DNA of 64,000 bases from Litoditis marina. Lineage: Eukaryota; Nematoda; Chromadorea; Rhabditida; Rhabditidae. The notes under the pieces are model-generated. The model worked only from the letters and a program-made list of their open reading frames with translations, did no database searches and had not been told where the DNA came from. The position numbers and the translations under genes were made by a program. How positions within the stretch are numbered: position 1 is the stretch's first letter; each line of letters opens with the position of its first letter. Location: positions 16,746,257 to 16,810,256 of the forward strand of contig OZ038433.1 in the NCBI GenBank assembly GCA_964036275.1. Reading direction: 5' to 3'. Shown piece by piece: positions 26,001 to 41,300 of the stretch.

Positions 26001-27350
26001 ATCGGTGACTTGTTAGGAACATTTTGAAACCAAATTTGACTTCATATGTTACGATTGGACGATTTTGGTATTTTCGCGATCGTCTGGCAACGATCGTTTT
26101 CCAGTTTCTCATCCACCGTACCCAGAACGAAAACTTCTGAATATTTTTAGATAAATGCTATCAGTGACTTGTTAGGAACATTTTGAAACCAAATTTGACT
26201 TCATATGTTACGATTGGACGATTTTGGTATTTTCGCGATCGTCTGGCAACGATCGTTTTCCCGTTTCTCATCTACCGCAACCAGAATGAAAAACCTTTAA
26301 ATACTTTTGGATAAATGATATCAGTGACTTGTTAGGAACATTTTGAAACCAAATTTGACTTCATATGTTACGATTGGACGATTTTGGTATTTTCGCGATC
26401 GTCTGGCAACGATCGTTTTCGAGTTTCGCATCAACCGTACCCAGAATGAAAAACCTCTAAATATTTTTGGATAAATGATATCAGTGACTTGTTAGGAACA
26501 TTTTGAAACCAAATTTGACTTCATATGTTACGATTGGACGATTTTGGTATTTTCGCAATCGTCTGGCAACGATCGTTTTCCAGTTTCTCATCTACCGTAC
26601 CCAGAATGAAAAGCTTCGAAATATTTTTTGATAAATGATATCAGGAACTTGTTGGGAACATTTTGAAACCAAATTTGACTTCATATGTCACGATTGGACG
26701 ATTTTGGTATTTTCGCGATCGTCTGGCAACGATCGTTTTTGAATTTCTCATCAACCGTACCCAGAATGAAAAGCCTCTAAATATTTTTAGATAAATGATA
26801 TCAGTGACTTGTTAGGAACATTTTGAAACCAAATTTGACTTCATATGTCACGATTGGACGATTTTGGTATTTTCGCGATCTTCTGGCAACGATCGTTTTC
26901 CAGTTTCTCATCCACCGTACCCAGAATGAAAAGCTTCGAAATATTATTTGATAAATGATATCAGTGACTTGTTGGGAACATTTTGAAACCAAATTTGACT
27001 TCATATGTTACGATTTGACGATTTTGGCATTTTCGCGATCGTCTGGCAACGATCGTTTTCGAGTTTCTCATCAACCGTACCCAGAATGAAAAACCTCTAA
27101 ATATTTTTGGATAAATGATATCAGTGACTCGTTAGGAACATTTTGAAACCAAATTTGACTTCATATGTTACGATTGGACGATTTTGGGATTTTCGCGATC
27201 GTCTGGCAACGATCGTTTTCCAGTTTCTCATCTCCCGTACCCAGAATGAAAAACCTCTAAATATTTTTGGATAAATAATATCAGTGACTTGTTAGAAACA
27301 TTTTGAAACCAAATTTGACTTCATATATTACGATATGACGATTTTGGTAT
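20030..27350. repeat. 3671-bp higher-order repeat, two tandem copies
   Basis: Marker positions repeat at exactly 3671 bp: CCCAGAACG at 20058 and 23729, ACCGCAACCA at 20211 and 23882 (and 22603 and 26274), and GACATGAGTGACG near 22026 and 25697. Each copy holds about 23 monomers and itself contains an older internal duplication of about 2.1-2.4 kb. Very few differences separate the copies (for example GACTTG versus GACTCG near 21390 and 23455, and TTTTTTG versus TTATTTG near 26945), so this is among the newer expansions. Confidence 0.85.
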
Positions 27351-30300
27351 TTTCGCGATCGTCTGGCAACGATCGTTTTCCAGTTTCTCATCCACCGTAC
27401 CCAGAATGAAAAACCTCGAAATATTTTTGGATAAATGATATCAGTGACTTGTTGGGAACCTTTTGAAACCAAATTTGACTCCATATGTCACGATTGGACG
27501 ATTTTGGTATTTTCGCGATCGTCTGGCAACGATCGTTTTCGAGTTTCTCATCTACCGTACCTAGATTGAAAAACCTCGACATATTTTCGGATAAATGATA
27601 TCAGTGACTTGTTAGGAACATTTTGAAACCAAATTTGACTTCATATGTTACGATTGGACGATTTTGGTATTTTCGCGATCGTCTGGCAACGATAGTTTTC
27701 CAGTTTCTCATCCACCGTACCCAGAATGAAAAACCTCGACATATTTTTGAATAAATGATATCAGTGACTTGTTAGGAACCTTTTGAAACCAAATTTGACT
27801 CCATATGTCACGATTGGACGATTTTGGTATTTTCGCGATCGTCTGGCAACGATCGTTTTTGAGTTTCTCATCTACCGTACCTAGATTGAAAAACCTCGAC
27901 ATATTTTTGGATAAATGATATCAGTGACTTGTTAGGAACATTTTGAAACCAAATTTGACTTCATATGTTACGATTGGACGATTTTGGTATTTTCGCGATC
28001 GTCTGGCAACGATCGTTTTCCAGTTTCTCATCCACCGTACCTAGAATGAAAAACCTCGAAATATTTTCGGATAAATGATATCAGTGACTTGTTAGGAACA
28101 TTTTGAAACCAAATTTGACTTCATATGTTACGATTGGACGATTTTGGTATTTTCGCGATCGTCTGGCAACGATCGTTTTCCAGTTTCTCATCCACCGTAC
28201 CCAGAATGAAAAACCTCGAAATATTTTTGGATAAATGATATCAGTGACTTGTTGGGAACCTTTTGAAACCAAATTTGACTTCATATGTTACGATTGGACG
28301 ATTTTGGTATTTTCGCGATCGTCTGGCAACGATCGTTTTCCAGTTTCTCATCCACCGTACCTAGAATGAAAAACCTCGAAATATTTTCGGATAAATGATA
28401 TCAGTGACTTGTTAGGAACATTTTGAAACCAAATTTGACTTCATATGTTACGATTGGACGATTTTGGTATTTTCGCGATCGTCTGGCAACGATCGTTTTC
28501 CAGTTTCTCATCCACCGTACCCAGAATGAAAAACCTCGAAATATTTTTGGATAAATGATATCAGTGACTTGTTGGGAACCTTTTGAAACCAAATTTGACT
28601 TCATATATTACGATATGACGATTTTGGTATTTTCGCGATCGTCTGGCAACGATCGTTTTCCAGTTTCTCATCCACCGTACCCAGAATGAAAAACCTCGAA
28701 ATATTTTTGGATAAATGATATCAGTGACTTGTTGGGAACCTTTTGAAACCAAATTTGACTCCATATGTCACGATTGGACGATTTTGGTATTTTCGCGATC
28801 GTCTGGCAACGATCGTTTTCCAGTTTCTCATCCACCGTACCCAGAATGAAAAACCTCGAAATATTTTTGGATAAATGATATCAGTGACTTGTTAGGAACA
28901 TGTTGAAACCAAGTTTGACTTCATATGTCACGATTGGACGATTTTGGTATTTTCGCGATCGTCTGGCAACGATCGTTTTCCAGTTTCTCATCCACCGTCC
29001 CCAGAATGAAAAACCTCGAAATATTTTTGGATAAATGATATCAGTGACTTGTTGGGAACCTTTTGAAACCAAATTTGACTCCATATGTCACGATTGGACG
29101 ATTTTGGTATTTTCGCGATCGTCTGGCAACGATCGCTTTTGAGTTTCTCATCTACCGTACCTAGATTGAAAAACCTCGACATATTTTTGGATAAATGATA
29201 TCAGTGACTTGTTAGGAACATTTTGAAACCAAATTTGACTTCATATGTTACGATTGGACGATTTTGGTATTTTCGCGATCGTCTGGCAACGATCGTTTTC
29301 CAGTTTCTCATCCACCGTACCTAGAATGAAAAACCTTGAAATATTTTCGGATAAATGATATCAGTGACTTGTTGGAAACATTTTGAAACCAAATTTGACT
29401 CCATATGTCACGATTGGACGATTTTGGTATTTTCGCGATCGTCTGGCAACGATCGTTTTCCAGTTTCTCATCCACCGTACCCAGAATGAAAAACCTCGAA
29501 ATATTTTTGGATAAATGATATCAGTGACTTGTTGGGAACCTTTTGAAACCAAATTTGACTTCATATGTTACGATTGGACGATTTTGGTATTTTCGCGATC
29601 GTCTGGCAACGATCGTTTTCCAGTTTCTCATCCACCGTACCCAGAATGAAAAACCTCGAAATATTTTTGGATAAATGATATCAGTGACTTGTTGGGAACA
29701 TTTTGAAACCAAATTTGACTTCATATATTACGATATGACGATTTTGGTATTTTCGCGATCGTCTGGCAACGATCGTTTTCCAGTTTCTCATCCACCGTAC
29801 CCAGAATGAAAAACCTCGAAATATTTTTGGATAAATGATATCAGTGACTTGTTGGGAACCTTTTGAAACCAAATTTGACTCCATATGTCACGATTGGACG
29901 ATTTTGGTATTTTCGCGATCGTCTGGCAACGATCGTTTTTGAGTTTCTCATCTACCGTACCTAGATTGAAAAACCTCGAAATATTTTTGGATAAATGATA
30001 TCAGTGACTTGTTAGAAACATTTTGAAACCAAATTTGACTTCATATGTTACGATTGGACGATTTTGGTATTTTCGCGATCGTCTGGCAACGATCGTTTTC
30101 CAGTATCTCATCCACCGTACCTAGAATGAAAAACCTCGAAATATTTTCGGATAAATGATATCAGTGACTTGTTGGAAACATTTTGAAACCAAATTTGACT
30201 CCATATGTCACGATTGGACGATTTTGGTATTTTCGCGATCGTCTGGCAACGATCGTTTTCCAGTTTCTCATCCACCGTACCCAGAATGAAAAACCTCGAA

Positions 30301-32506
30301 ATATTTTTGGATAAATGATATCAGTGACTTGTTGGGAACCTTTTGAAACCAAATTTGACTTCATATGTTACGATTGGACGATTTTGGTATTTTCGCGATC
30401 GTCTGGCAACGATCGTTTTCCAGTTTCTCATCCACCGTACCCAGAATGAAAAACCTCGAAATATTTTTGGATAAATGATATCAGTGACTTGTTGGGAACA
30501 TTTTGAAACCAAATTTGACTTCATATATTACGATATGACGATTTTGGTATTTTCGCGATCGTCTGGCAACGATCGTTTTCCAGTTTCTCATCCACCGTAC
30601 CCAGAATGAAAAACCTCGAAATATTTTTGGATAAATGATATCAGTGACTTGTTGGGAACCTTTTGAAACCAAATTTGACTCCATATGTCACGATTGGACG
30701 ATTTTGGTATTTTCGCGATCGTCTGGCAACGATCGTTTTGAGTTTCTCATCTACCGTACCTAGATTGAAAAACCTCGAAATATTTTTGGATAAATGATAT
30801 CAGTGACTTGTTAGAAACATTTTGAAACCAAATTTGACTTCATATGTTACGATTGGACGATTTTGGTATTTTCGCGATCGTCTGGCAACGATCGTTTTCC
30901 AGTATCTCATCCACCGTACCTAGAATGAAAAACCTCGAAATATTTTCGGATAAATGATATCAGTGACTTGTTAGGAACATTTTGAAACCAAATTTGACTT
31001 CATATGTTACGATTGGACGATTTTGGTATTTTCGCGATCGTCTGGCAACGATCGTTTTCCAGTTTCTCATCCACCGTACCCAGAATGAAAAACCTCGAAA
31101 TATTTTTGGATAAATGATATCAGTGACTTGTTAGAAACATTTTGAAACCAAATTTGACTCCATATGTCACGATTGGACGATTTTGGTATTTTCGCGATCG
31201 TCTGGCAACGATCGTTTTCCAGTTTCTCATCCACCGTACCTAGAATGAAAAACCTCTGAATATTTTTGGATAAATGATATCAGTGACTTGTTAGAAACAT
31301 TTTGAAACCAAATTTGACTCCATATGTCACGATTGGACGATTTTGGTATTTTCGCGATCGTCTGGCAACGATCGTTTTCCAGTTTCTCATCCACCGTACC
31401 CAGAATGGAAAACCTCGAAATATTTTTGGATAAATGATATCAGTGACTTGTTGGGAACCTTTTGAAACCAAATTTGACTTCATATGTTACGATTGGACGA
31501 TTTTGGTATTTTCGCGATCGTCTGGCAACGATCGTTTTCCAGTTTCTCATCCACCGTACCCAGAATGAAAAACCTCGAAATATTTTTGGATAAATGATAT
31601 CAGTGACTTGTTGGGAACATTTTGAAACCAAATTTGACTTCATATATTACGATATGACGATTTTGGTATTTTCGCGATCGTCTGGCAACGATCGTTTTCC
31701 AGTTTCTCATCCACCGTACCCAGAATGAAAAACCTCGAAATATTTTTGGATAAATGATATCAGTGACTTGTTGGGAACCTTTTGAAACCAAATTTGACTC
31801 CATATGTCACGATTGGACGATTTTGGTATTTTCGCGATCGTCTGGCAACGATCGTTTTTGAGTTTCTCATCTACCGTACCTAGATTGAAAAACCTCGAAA
31901 TATTTTTGGATAAATGATATCAGTGACTTGTTAGAAACATTTTGAAACCAAATTTGACTTCATATGTTACGATTGGACGATTTTGGTATTTTCGCGATCG
32001 TCTGGCAACGATCGTTTTCCAGTATCTCATCCACCGTACCTAGAATGAAAAACCTCGAAATATTTTCGGATAAATGATATCAGTGACTTGTTAGGAACAT
32101 TTTGAAACCAAATTTGACTTCATATGTTACGATTGGACGATTTTGGTATTTTCGCGATCGTCTGGCAACGATCGTTTTCCAGTTTCTCATCCACCGTACC
32201 CAGAATGAAAAACCTCGAAATATTTTTGGATAAATGATATCAGTGACTTGTTAGAAACATTTTGAAACCAAATTTGACTCCATATGTCACGATTGGACGA
32301 TTTTGGTATTTTCGCGATCGTCTGGCAACGATCGTTTTCCAGTTTCTCATCCACCGTACCTAGAATGAAAAACCTCTGAATATTTTTGGATAAATGATAT
32401 CAGTGACTTGTTAGAAACATTTTGAAACCAAATTTGACTTCATATGTTACGATTGGACGATTTTGGTATTTTCGCGATCGTCTGGCAACGATCGTTTTCG
32501 AGTTTC

Positions 32507-35300
32507 TCATCTACCGTACCTAGATTGAAAAACCTCTGAATATTTTTTTATGAATGATATCAGTGACTTGTTGGGAACCTTTTGAAACCAAATTTGACTC
32601 CATATGTCACGATTGGACGATTTTGGTATTTTCGCGATCGTCTGGCAACGATCGTTTTCGAGTTTCTCATCTACCGTACCTAGATTGAAAAACCTCGACA
32701 TATTTTTGGATAAATGATATCAGTGACTTGTTAGGAACATTTTGAAACCAAATTTGACTTCATATGTTACGATTGGACGATTTTGGTATTTTCGCGATCG
32801 TCTGGCAACGATCGTTTTCCAGTTTCTCATCCACCGTACCCAGAATGAAAAACCTCGACATATTTTTGGATAAATGATATCAGTGACTTGTTGGGAACCT
32901 TTTGAAACCAAATTTGACTCCATATGTCACGATTGGACGATTTTGGTATTTTCGCGATCGTCTGGCAACGATCGTTTTCCAGTTTCTCATCCACCGTACC
33001 CAGAATGAAAAACCTCGAAATATTTTTGGATAAATGATATCAGTGACTTGTTGGGAACATTTTGAAACCAAATTTGACTTCATATATTACGATATGACGA
33101 TTTTGGTATTTTCGCGATCGTCTGGCAACGATCGTTTTCCAGTTTCTCATCCACCGTACCCAGAATGAAAAACCTCGAAATATTTTTGGATAAATGATAT
33201 CAGTGACTTGTTGGGAACCTTTTGAAACCAAATTTGACTCCATATGTCACGATTGGACGATTTTGGTATTTTCGCGATCGTCTGGCAACGATCGTTTTCC
33301 AGTTTCTCATCCACCGTACCCAGAATGAAAAACCTCGAAATATTTTTGGATAAATGATATCAGTGACTTGTTGGGAACCTTTTGAAACCAAATTTGACTC
33401 CATATGTCACGATTGGACGATTTTGGTATTTTCGCGATCGTCTGGCAACGATCGTTTTTGAGTTTCTCATCTACCGTACCTAGATTGAAAAACCTCGACA
33501 TATTTTTGGATAAATGATATCAGTGACTTGTTAGAAACATTTTGAAACCAAATTTGACTCCATATGTCACGATTGGACGATTTTGGTATTTTCGCGATCG
33601 TCTGGCAACGATCGTTTTTGAGTTTCTCATCTACCGTACCTAGATTGAAAAACCTCTGAATATTTTTTTATGAATGATATCAGTGACTTGTTGGTAACCT
33701 TTTGAAACCAAATTTGACTCCATATGTCACGATTGGACGATTTTGGTATTTTCGCGATCGTCTGGCAACGATCGTTTTCGAGTTTCTCATCTACCGTACC
33801 TAGATTGAAAAACCTCGACATATTTTTGGATAAATGATATCAGTGACTTGTTAGGAACATTTTGAAACCAAATTTGACTTCATATGTTACGATTGGACGA
33901 TTTTGGTATTTTCGCGATCGTCTGGCAACGATCGTTTTCCAGTTTCTCATCCACCGTACCCAGAATGAAAAACCTCGACATATTTTTGGATAAATGATAT
34001 CAGTGACTTGTTGGGAACCTTTTGAAACCAAATTTGACTCCATATGTCACGATTGGACGATTTTGGTATTTTCGCGATCGTCTGGCAACGATCGTTTTCC
34101 AGTTTCTCATCCACCGTACCCAGAATGAAAAACCTCGAAATATTTTTGGATAAATGATATCAGTGACTTGTTGGGAACATTTTGAAACCAAATTTGACTT
34201 CATATATTACGATATGACGATTTTGGTATTTTCGCGATCGTCTGGCAACGATCGTTTTCCAGTTTCTCATCCACCGTACCCAGAATGAAAAACCTCGAAA
34301 TATTTTTGGATAAATGATATCAGTGACTTGTTGGGAACCTTTTGAAACCAAATTTGACTCCATATGTCACGATTGGACGATTTTGGTATTTTCGCGATCG
34401 TCTGGCAACGATCGTTTTCCAGTTTCTCATCCACCGTACCCAGAATGAAAAACCTCGAAATATTTTTGGATAAATGATATCAGTGACTTGTTAGGAACAT
34501 TTTGAAACCAAGTTTGACTTCATATGTCACGATTGGACGATTTTGGTATTTTCGCGATCGTCTGGCAACGATCGTTTTCCAGTTTCTCATCCACCGTACC
34601 CAGAATGAAAAACCTCGAAATATTTTTGGATAAATGATATCAGTGACTTGTTGGGAACCTTTTGAAACCAAATTTGACTCCATATGTCACGATTGGACGA
34701 TTTTGGTATTTTCGCGATCGTCTGGCAACGATCGTTTTTGAGTTTCTCATCTACCGTACCTAGATTGAAAAACCTCTGAATATTTTTTTATGAATGATAT
34801 CAGTGACTTGTTGGTAACCTTTTGAAACCAAATTTGACTCCATATGTCACGATTGGACGATTTTGGTATTTTCGCGATCGTCTGGCAACGATCGTTTTCG
34901 AGTTTCTCATCTACCGTACCTAGATTGAAAAACCTCGACATATTTTTGGATAAATGATATCAGTGACTTGTTAGGAACATTTTGAAACCAAATTTGACTT
35001 CATATGTTACGATTGGACGATTTTGGTATTTTCGCGATCGTCTGGCAACGATCGTTTTCCAGTTTCTCATCCACCGTACCCAGAATGAAAAACCTCGACA
35101 TATTTTTGGATAAATGATATCAGTGACTTGTTGGGAACCTTTTGAAACCAAATTTGACTCCATATGTCACGATTGGACGATTTTGGTATTTTCGCGATCG
35201 TCTGGCAACGATCGTTTTCCAGTTTCTCATCCACCGTACCCAGAATGAAAAACCTCGAAATATTTTTGGATAAATGATATCAGTGACTTGTTGGAAACAT
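32507..35300. repeat. 1120-bp higher-order repeat, about 2.5 copies
   Basis: The seven-monomer block marked by TATTTTTTTATGAATGATATC (near 32542, 33662 and 34782) repeats at 1120 bp. A further 1120-bp pair, marked by AACATCGGAATATT, lies at about 36350-38040. Confidence 0.8.
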
Positions 35301-38300
35301 TTTGAAACCAAATTTGACTCCATATGTCACGATTGGACGATTTTGGTATTTTCGCGATCGTCTGGCAACGATCGTTTTCCAGTTTCTCATCCACCGTACC
35401 CAGAATGAAAAACCTCGAAATATTTTTGGATAAATGATATCAGTGACTTGTTGGGAACCTTTTGAAACCAAATTTGACTTCATATGTTACGATTGGACGA
35501 TTTTGGTATTTTCGCGATCGTCTGGCAACGATCGTTTTCCAGTTTCTCATCCACCGTACCCAGAATGAAAAACCTCGAAATATTTTTGGATAAATGATAT
35601 CAGTGACTTGTTGGGAACATTTTGAAACCAAATTTGACTTCATATATTACGATATGACGATTTTGGTATTTTCGCGATCGTCTGGCAACGATCGTTTTCC
35701 AGTTTCTCATCCACCGTACCCAGAATGAAAAACCTCGAAATATTTTTGGATAAATGATATCAGTGACTTGTTGGGAACCTTTTGAAACCAAATTTGACTC
35801 CATATGTCACGATTGGACGATTTTGGTATTTTCGCGATGGTCTGGCAACGATCGTTTTTGAGTTTCTCATCTACCGTACCTAGATTGAAAAACCTCGACA
35901 TATTTTTGGATAAATGATATCAGTGACTTGTTAGAAACATTTTGAAACCAAATTTGACTTCATATGTTACGATTGGACGATTTTGGTATTTTCGCGATCG
36001 TCTGGCAACGATCGTTTTCCAGTATCTCATCCACCGTACCTAGAATGAAAAACCTCGAAATATTTTCGGATAAATGATATCAGTGACTTGTTAGGAACAT
36101 TTTGAAACCAAATTTGACTTCATATGTTACGATTGGACGATTTTGGTATTTTCGCGATCGTCTGGCAACGATCGTTTTCCAGTTTCTCATCCACCGTACC
36201 CAGAATGAAAAACCTCGAAATATTTTTGGATAAATGATATCAGTGACTTGTTAGAAACATTTTGAAACCAAATTTGACTCCATATGTCACGATTGGACGA
36301 TTTTGGTATTTTCGCGATCGTCTGGCAACGATCGTTTTCCAGTTTCTCATCCACCGTACCTAGAATGAAAAACCTCGAAATATTTTCGGATAAATGATAT
36401 CAGTGACTTGTTGGGAACCTTTTGAAACCAAATTTGACTCCATATGTCACGATTGGACGATTTTGGTATTTTCGCGATCGTCTGGCAACGATCGTTTTTG
36501 AGTTTCTCATCTACCGTACCTAGATTGAAAAACCTCGACATATTTTTGGATAAATGATATCAGTGACTTGTTCGAAACATTTTGAAACCAAATTTGACTC
36601 CATATGTCACGATTGGACGATTTTGGTATTTTCGCGATCGTCTGGCAACGATCGTTTTCCAGTTTCTCATCCACCGTACCCAGAATGAAAAACATCGGAA
36701 TATTTTTGGATAAATGATATCAGTGACTTGTTAGGAACATTTTGAAACCAAATTTGACTTCATATGTTACGATTGGACGATTTTGGTATTTTCGCGATCG
36801 TCTGGCAACGATCGTTTTCCAGTTTCTCATCCACCGTACCTAGAATGAAAAACCTTGAAATATTTTCGGATAAATGATTTCAGTGACTTGTTAGGAACAT
36901 TTTGAAACCAAATTTGACTTCATATGTTACGATTGGACGATTTTGGTACTTTCGCGATCGTCTGGCAACGATCGTTTTCCAGTTTCTCATCTACCGTACC
37001 TAGATTGAAAAACCTCGACATATTTTTGGATAAATGATATCAGTGACTTGTTAAAAACATTTTGAAGCCAAATTTGACTCCATATGTCACGATTGGACGA
37101 TTTTGGTATTTTCGCGATCGTCTGGCAACGATCGTTTTCCAGTATCTCATCCACCGTACCTAGAATGAAAAACCTCGAAATATTTTCGGATAAATGATAT
37201 CAGTGACTTGTTAGGAACATTTTGAAACCAAATTTGACTTCATATGTTACGATTGGACGATTTTGGTATTTTCGCGATCGTCTGGCAACGATCGTTTTCC
37301 AGTTTCTCATCCACCGTACCCAGAATGAAAAACCTCGAAATATTTTTGGATAAATGATATCAGTGACTTGTTAGAAACATTTTGAAACCAAATTTGACTC
37401 CATATGTCACGATTGGACGATTTTGGTATTTTCGCGATCGTCTGGCAACGATCGTTTTCCAGTTTCTCATCCACCGTACCTAGAATGAAAAACCTCGAAA
37501 TATTTTCGGATAAATGATATCAGTGACTTGTTGGGAACCTTTTGAAACCAAATTTGACTCCATATGTCACGATTGGACGATTTTGGTATTTTCGCGATCG
37601 TCTGGCAACGATCGTTTTTGAGTTTCTCATCTACCGTACCTAGATTGAAAAACCTCGACATATTTTTGGATAAATGATATCAGTGACTTGTTCGAAACAT
37701 TTTGAAACCAAATTTGACTCCATATGTCACGATTGGACGATTTTGGTATTTTCGCGATCGTCTGGCAACGATCGTTTTCCAGTTTCTCATCCACCGTACC
37801 CAGAATGAAAAACATCGGAATATTTTTGGATAAATGATATCAGTGACTTGTTAGGAACATTTTGAAACCAAATTTGACTTCATATGTTACGATTGGACGA
37901 TTTTGGTATTTTCGCGATCGTCTGGCAACGATCGTTTTCCAGTTTCTCATCCACCGTACCTAGAATGAAAAACCTTGAAATATTTTCGGATAAATGATTT
38001 CAGTGACTTGTTAGGAACATTTTGAAACCAAATTTGACTTCATATGTTACGATTGGACGATTTTGGTACTTTCGCGATCGTCTGGCAACGATCGTTTTCC
38101 AGTTTCTCATCTACCGTACCCAGAATGAAAAACCTCTAAACATTTATGGATAAATGATATCAGTGACTTGTTAAAAACATTTTGAAGCCAAATTTGACTC
38201 CATATGTCACGATTGGACGATTTTGGTATTTTCGCGATCGTCTGGCAACGATCGTTTTTGAGTTTCTCATCTACCGTACCCAGAATGAAAAACCACTGAA

Positions 38301-41300
38301 TATTTCTGGATAAATGATATCAGTGACTTGTTCGAAACATTTTGAAACCAAATTTGACTCCATATGTCACGATTGGACGATTTTGGTATTTTCGCGATCG
38401 TCTGGCAACGATCGTTTTCCAGTTTCTCATCCACCGTACCCAGAATGAAAAACATCGGAATATTTTTGGATAAATGATATCAGTGACTTGTTAGGAACAT
38501 TTTGAAACCAAATTTGACTTCATATGTTACGATTGGACGATTTTGGTATTTTCGCGATCGTCTGGCAACGATCGTTTTCCAGTTTCTCATCCACCGTACC
38601 CAGAATGAAAAACATCGGAATATTTTTGGATAAATGATATCAGTGACTTGTTAGGAACATTTTGAAACCAAATTTGACTTCATATGTTACGATTGGACGA
38701 TTTTGGTATTTTCGCGATCGTCTGGCAACGATCGTTTTCCAGTTTCTCATCCACCGTACCTAGAATGAAAAACCTTGAAATATTTTCGGATAAATGATTT
38801 CAGTGACTTGTTAGGAACATTTTGAAACCAAATTTGACTTCATATGTTACGATTGGACGATTTTGGTACTTTCGCGATCGTCTGGCAACGATCGTTTTCC
38901 AGTTTCTCATCTACCGTACCCAGAATGAAAAACCTCTAAACATTTATGGATAAATGATATCAGTGACTTGTTAAAAACATTTTGAAGCCAAATTTGACTC
39001 CATATGTCACGATTGGACGATTTTGGTATTTTCGCGATCGTCTGGCAACGATCGTTTTTGAGTTTCTCATCTACCGTACCCAGAATGAAAAACCACTGCA
39101 TATTTTTGGATAAATGATATCAGTGACTTGTTGGAAACATTTTGAAACCAAATTTGACTCCATATGTCACGATTGGGCGATTTTGGTATTTTCGCGATCG
39201 TCTGGCAACGATCGTTTTCCAGTTTCTCATCCACCGTACCCAGAATGAAAAACCTCGAAATATTTTTGGATAAATGATATCAGTGACTTGTTGGGAACCT
39301 TTTGAAACCAAATTTGACTTCATATGTTACGATTGGACGATTTTGGTATTTTCGCGATCGTCTGTCGTTTTCCAGTTTCTCATCTACCGTACCTAGATTG
39401 AAAAACCTCGACATATTTTTGGATAAATGATATCAGTGACTTGTTCGAAACATTTTGAAACCAAATTTGACTTCATATGTTACGATTGGACGATTTTGGT
39501 ATTTTCGCGATCGTCTGATAACGATCGTTTTCGAGTTTCTCATCTACCGTACCTAGATTGGAAAACCTTGAAATATTTTTGGATAAATGATATCAGTGAT
39601 TTGTTAGGAACATTTTGAAACCAAATTTGACTTTATATGTTACGATTGGACGATTTTGGTATTTTCGCGATCGTCTGGCAACGATCGTTTTCCAGTTTCT
39701 CATCCACCGTACCCAGAATGAAAAACCTCGAAATATTTTTGGATAAATGATATCAGTGATTTGTTGGGAACCTTTTGAAACCAAATTTGACTCCATATGT
39801 TACGATTGGACGATTTTGGTATTTTCGCGATCGTCTGGCAGCGATCGTTTTTGAGTTTCTCATCTGCCGTACCTAGATTGAAAAACCTTGAAATATTTTT
39901 GGATAAATGATATCAGTGATTTGTTAGGAACATTTTGAAACCAAATTTGACTTTATATGTTACGATTGGACGATTTTGGTATTTTCGCGATCGTCTGGCA
40001 ACGATCGTTTTCCAGTTTCCCATCTACCGTACCCAGAATGAAAAACCTCTAAATATTTTTGGATAAATGATATCAGTGACTTGTTAGAAACGCTTTGAAA
40101 CCAAATTTGACTTCATATATTACGATTGGACGATTTTGGTATTTTCGCGATCGTCTGGCAACGATCGTTTTCCAGTTTCTCATCCACCGTACCTAGAATG
40201 AAAAACCTCGACATATTTTTGGATAAATGATATCAGTGACTTGTTAGGAACATTTTGAAACCAAATTTGACTTCATATGTTACGATTGGACGATTTTGGT
40301 ATTTTCGCGATCGTCTGGCAACGATCGTTTTCCAGTTTCTCATCTACCGTACCCAGAATGAAAAACCTCTAAACATTTATGGATAAATGATATCAGTGAC
40401 CTGTTAGAAACATTTTGAAACCAAATTTGACTCCATATGTCACGATTGGACGATTTTGGTATTTTCGCGATCGTCTGGCAACGATCGTTTTTGAGTTTCT
40501 CATCTACCGTACCCAGAATGAAAAACCACTGAATATTTCTGGATAAATGATATCAGTGACTTGTTGGAAACATTTTGAAACCAAATTTGACTCCATATGT
40601 TACGATTGGACGATTTTGGTATTTTCGCGATCGTCTGGCAACGATCGTTTTCCAGTTTCTCATCCACCGTACCCAGAATGAAAAACCTCGACATATTTTT
40701 GGATAAATGATATCAGTGACTTGTTAGGAACATTTTGAAACCAAATTTGACTTCATATGTTACGATTGGACGATTTTGGTATTTTCGCGATCGTCTGGCA
40801 ACGATCGTTTTCCAGTTTCTCATCCACCGTACCCAGAATGAAAAACCTCGACATATTTTTGGATAAATGATATCAGTGACTTGTTAGGAACATTTTGAAA
40901 CCAAATTTGACTTCATATATTACGATATGACGATTTTGGTATTTTCGCGATCGTCTGGCAACGATCGTTTTCCAGTTTCTCATCCACCGTACCCAGAATG
41001 AAAAACCTCGAAATATTTTTGGATAAATGATATCAGTGACTTGTTGGGAACCTTTTGAAACCAAATTTGACTCCATATGTCACGATTGGACGATTTTGGT
41101 ATTTTCGCGATCGTCTGGCAACGATCGTTTTCGAGTTTCTCATCTACCGTACCTAGATTGAAAAACCTCGATATATTTTTGGATAAATGATATCAGTGAC
41201 TTGTTAGGAACATTTTGAAACCAAATTTGACTTCATATATTACGATATGACGATTTTGGTATTTTCGCGATCGTCTGGCAACGATCGTTTTCCAGTTTCT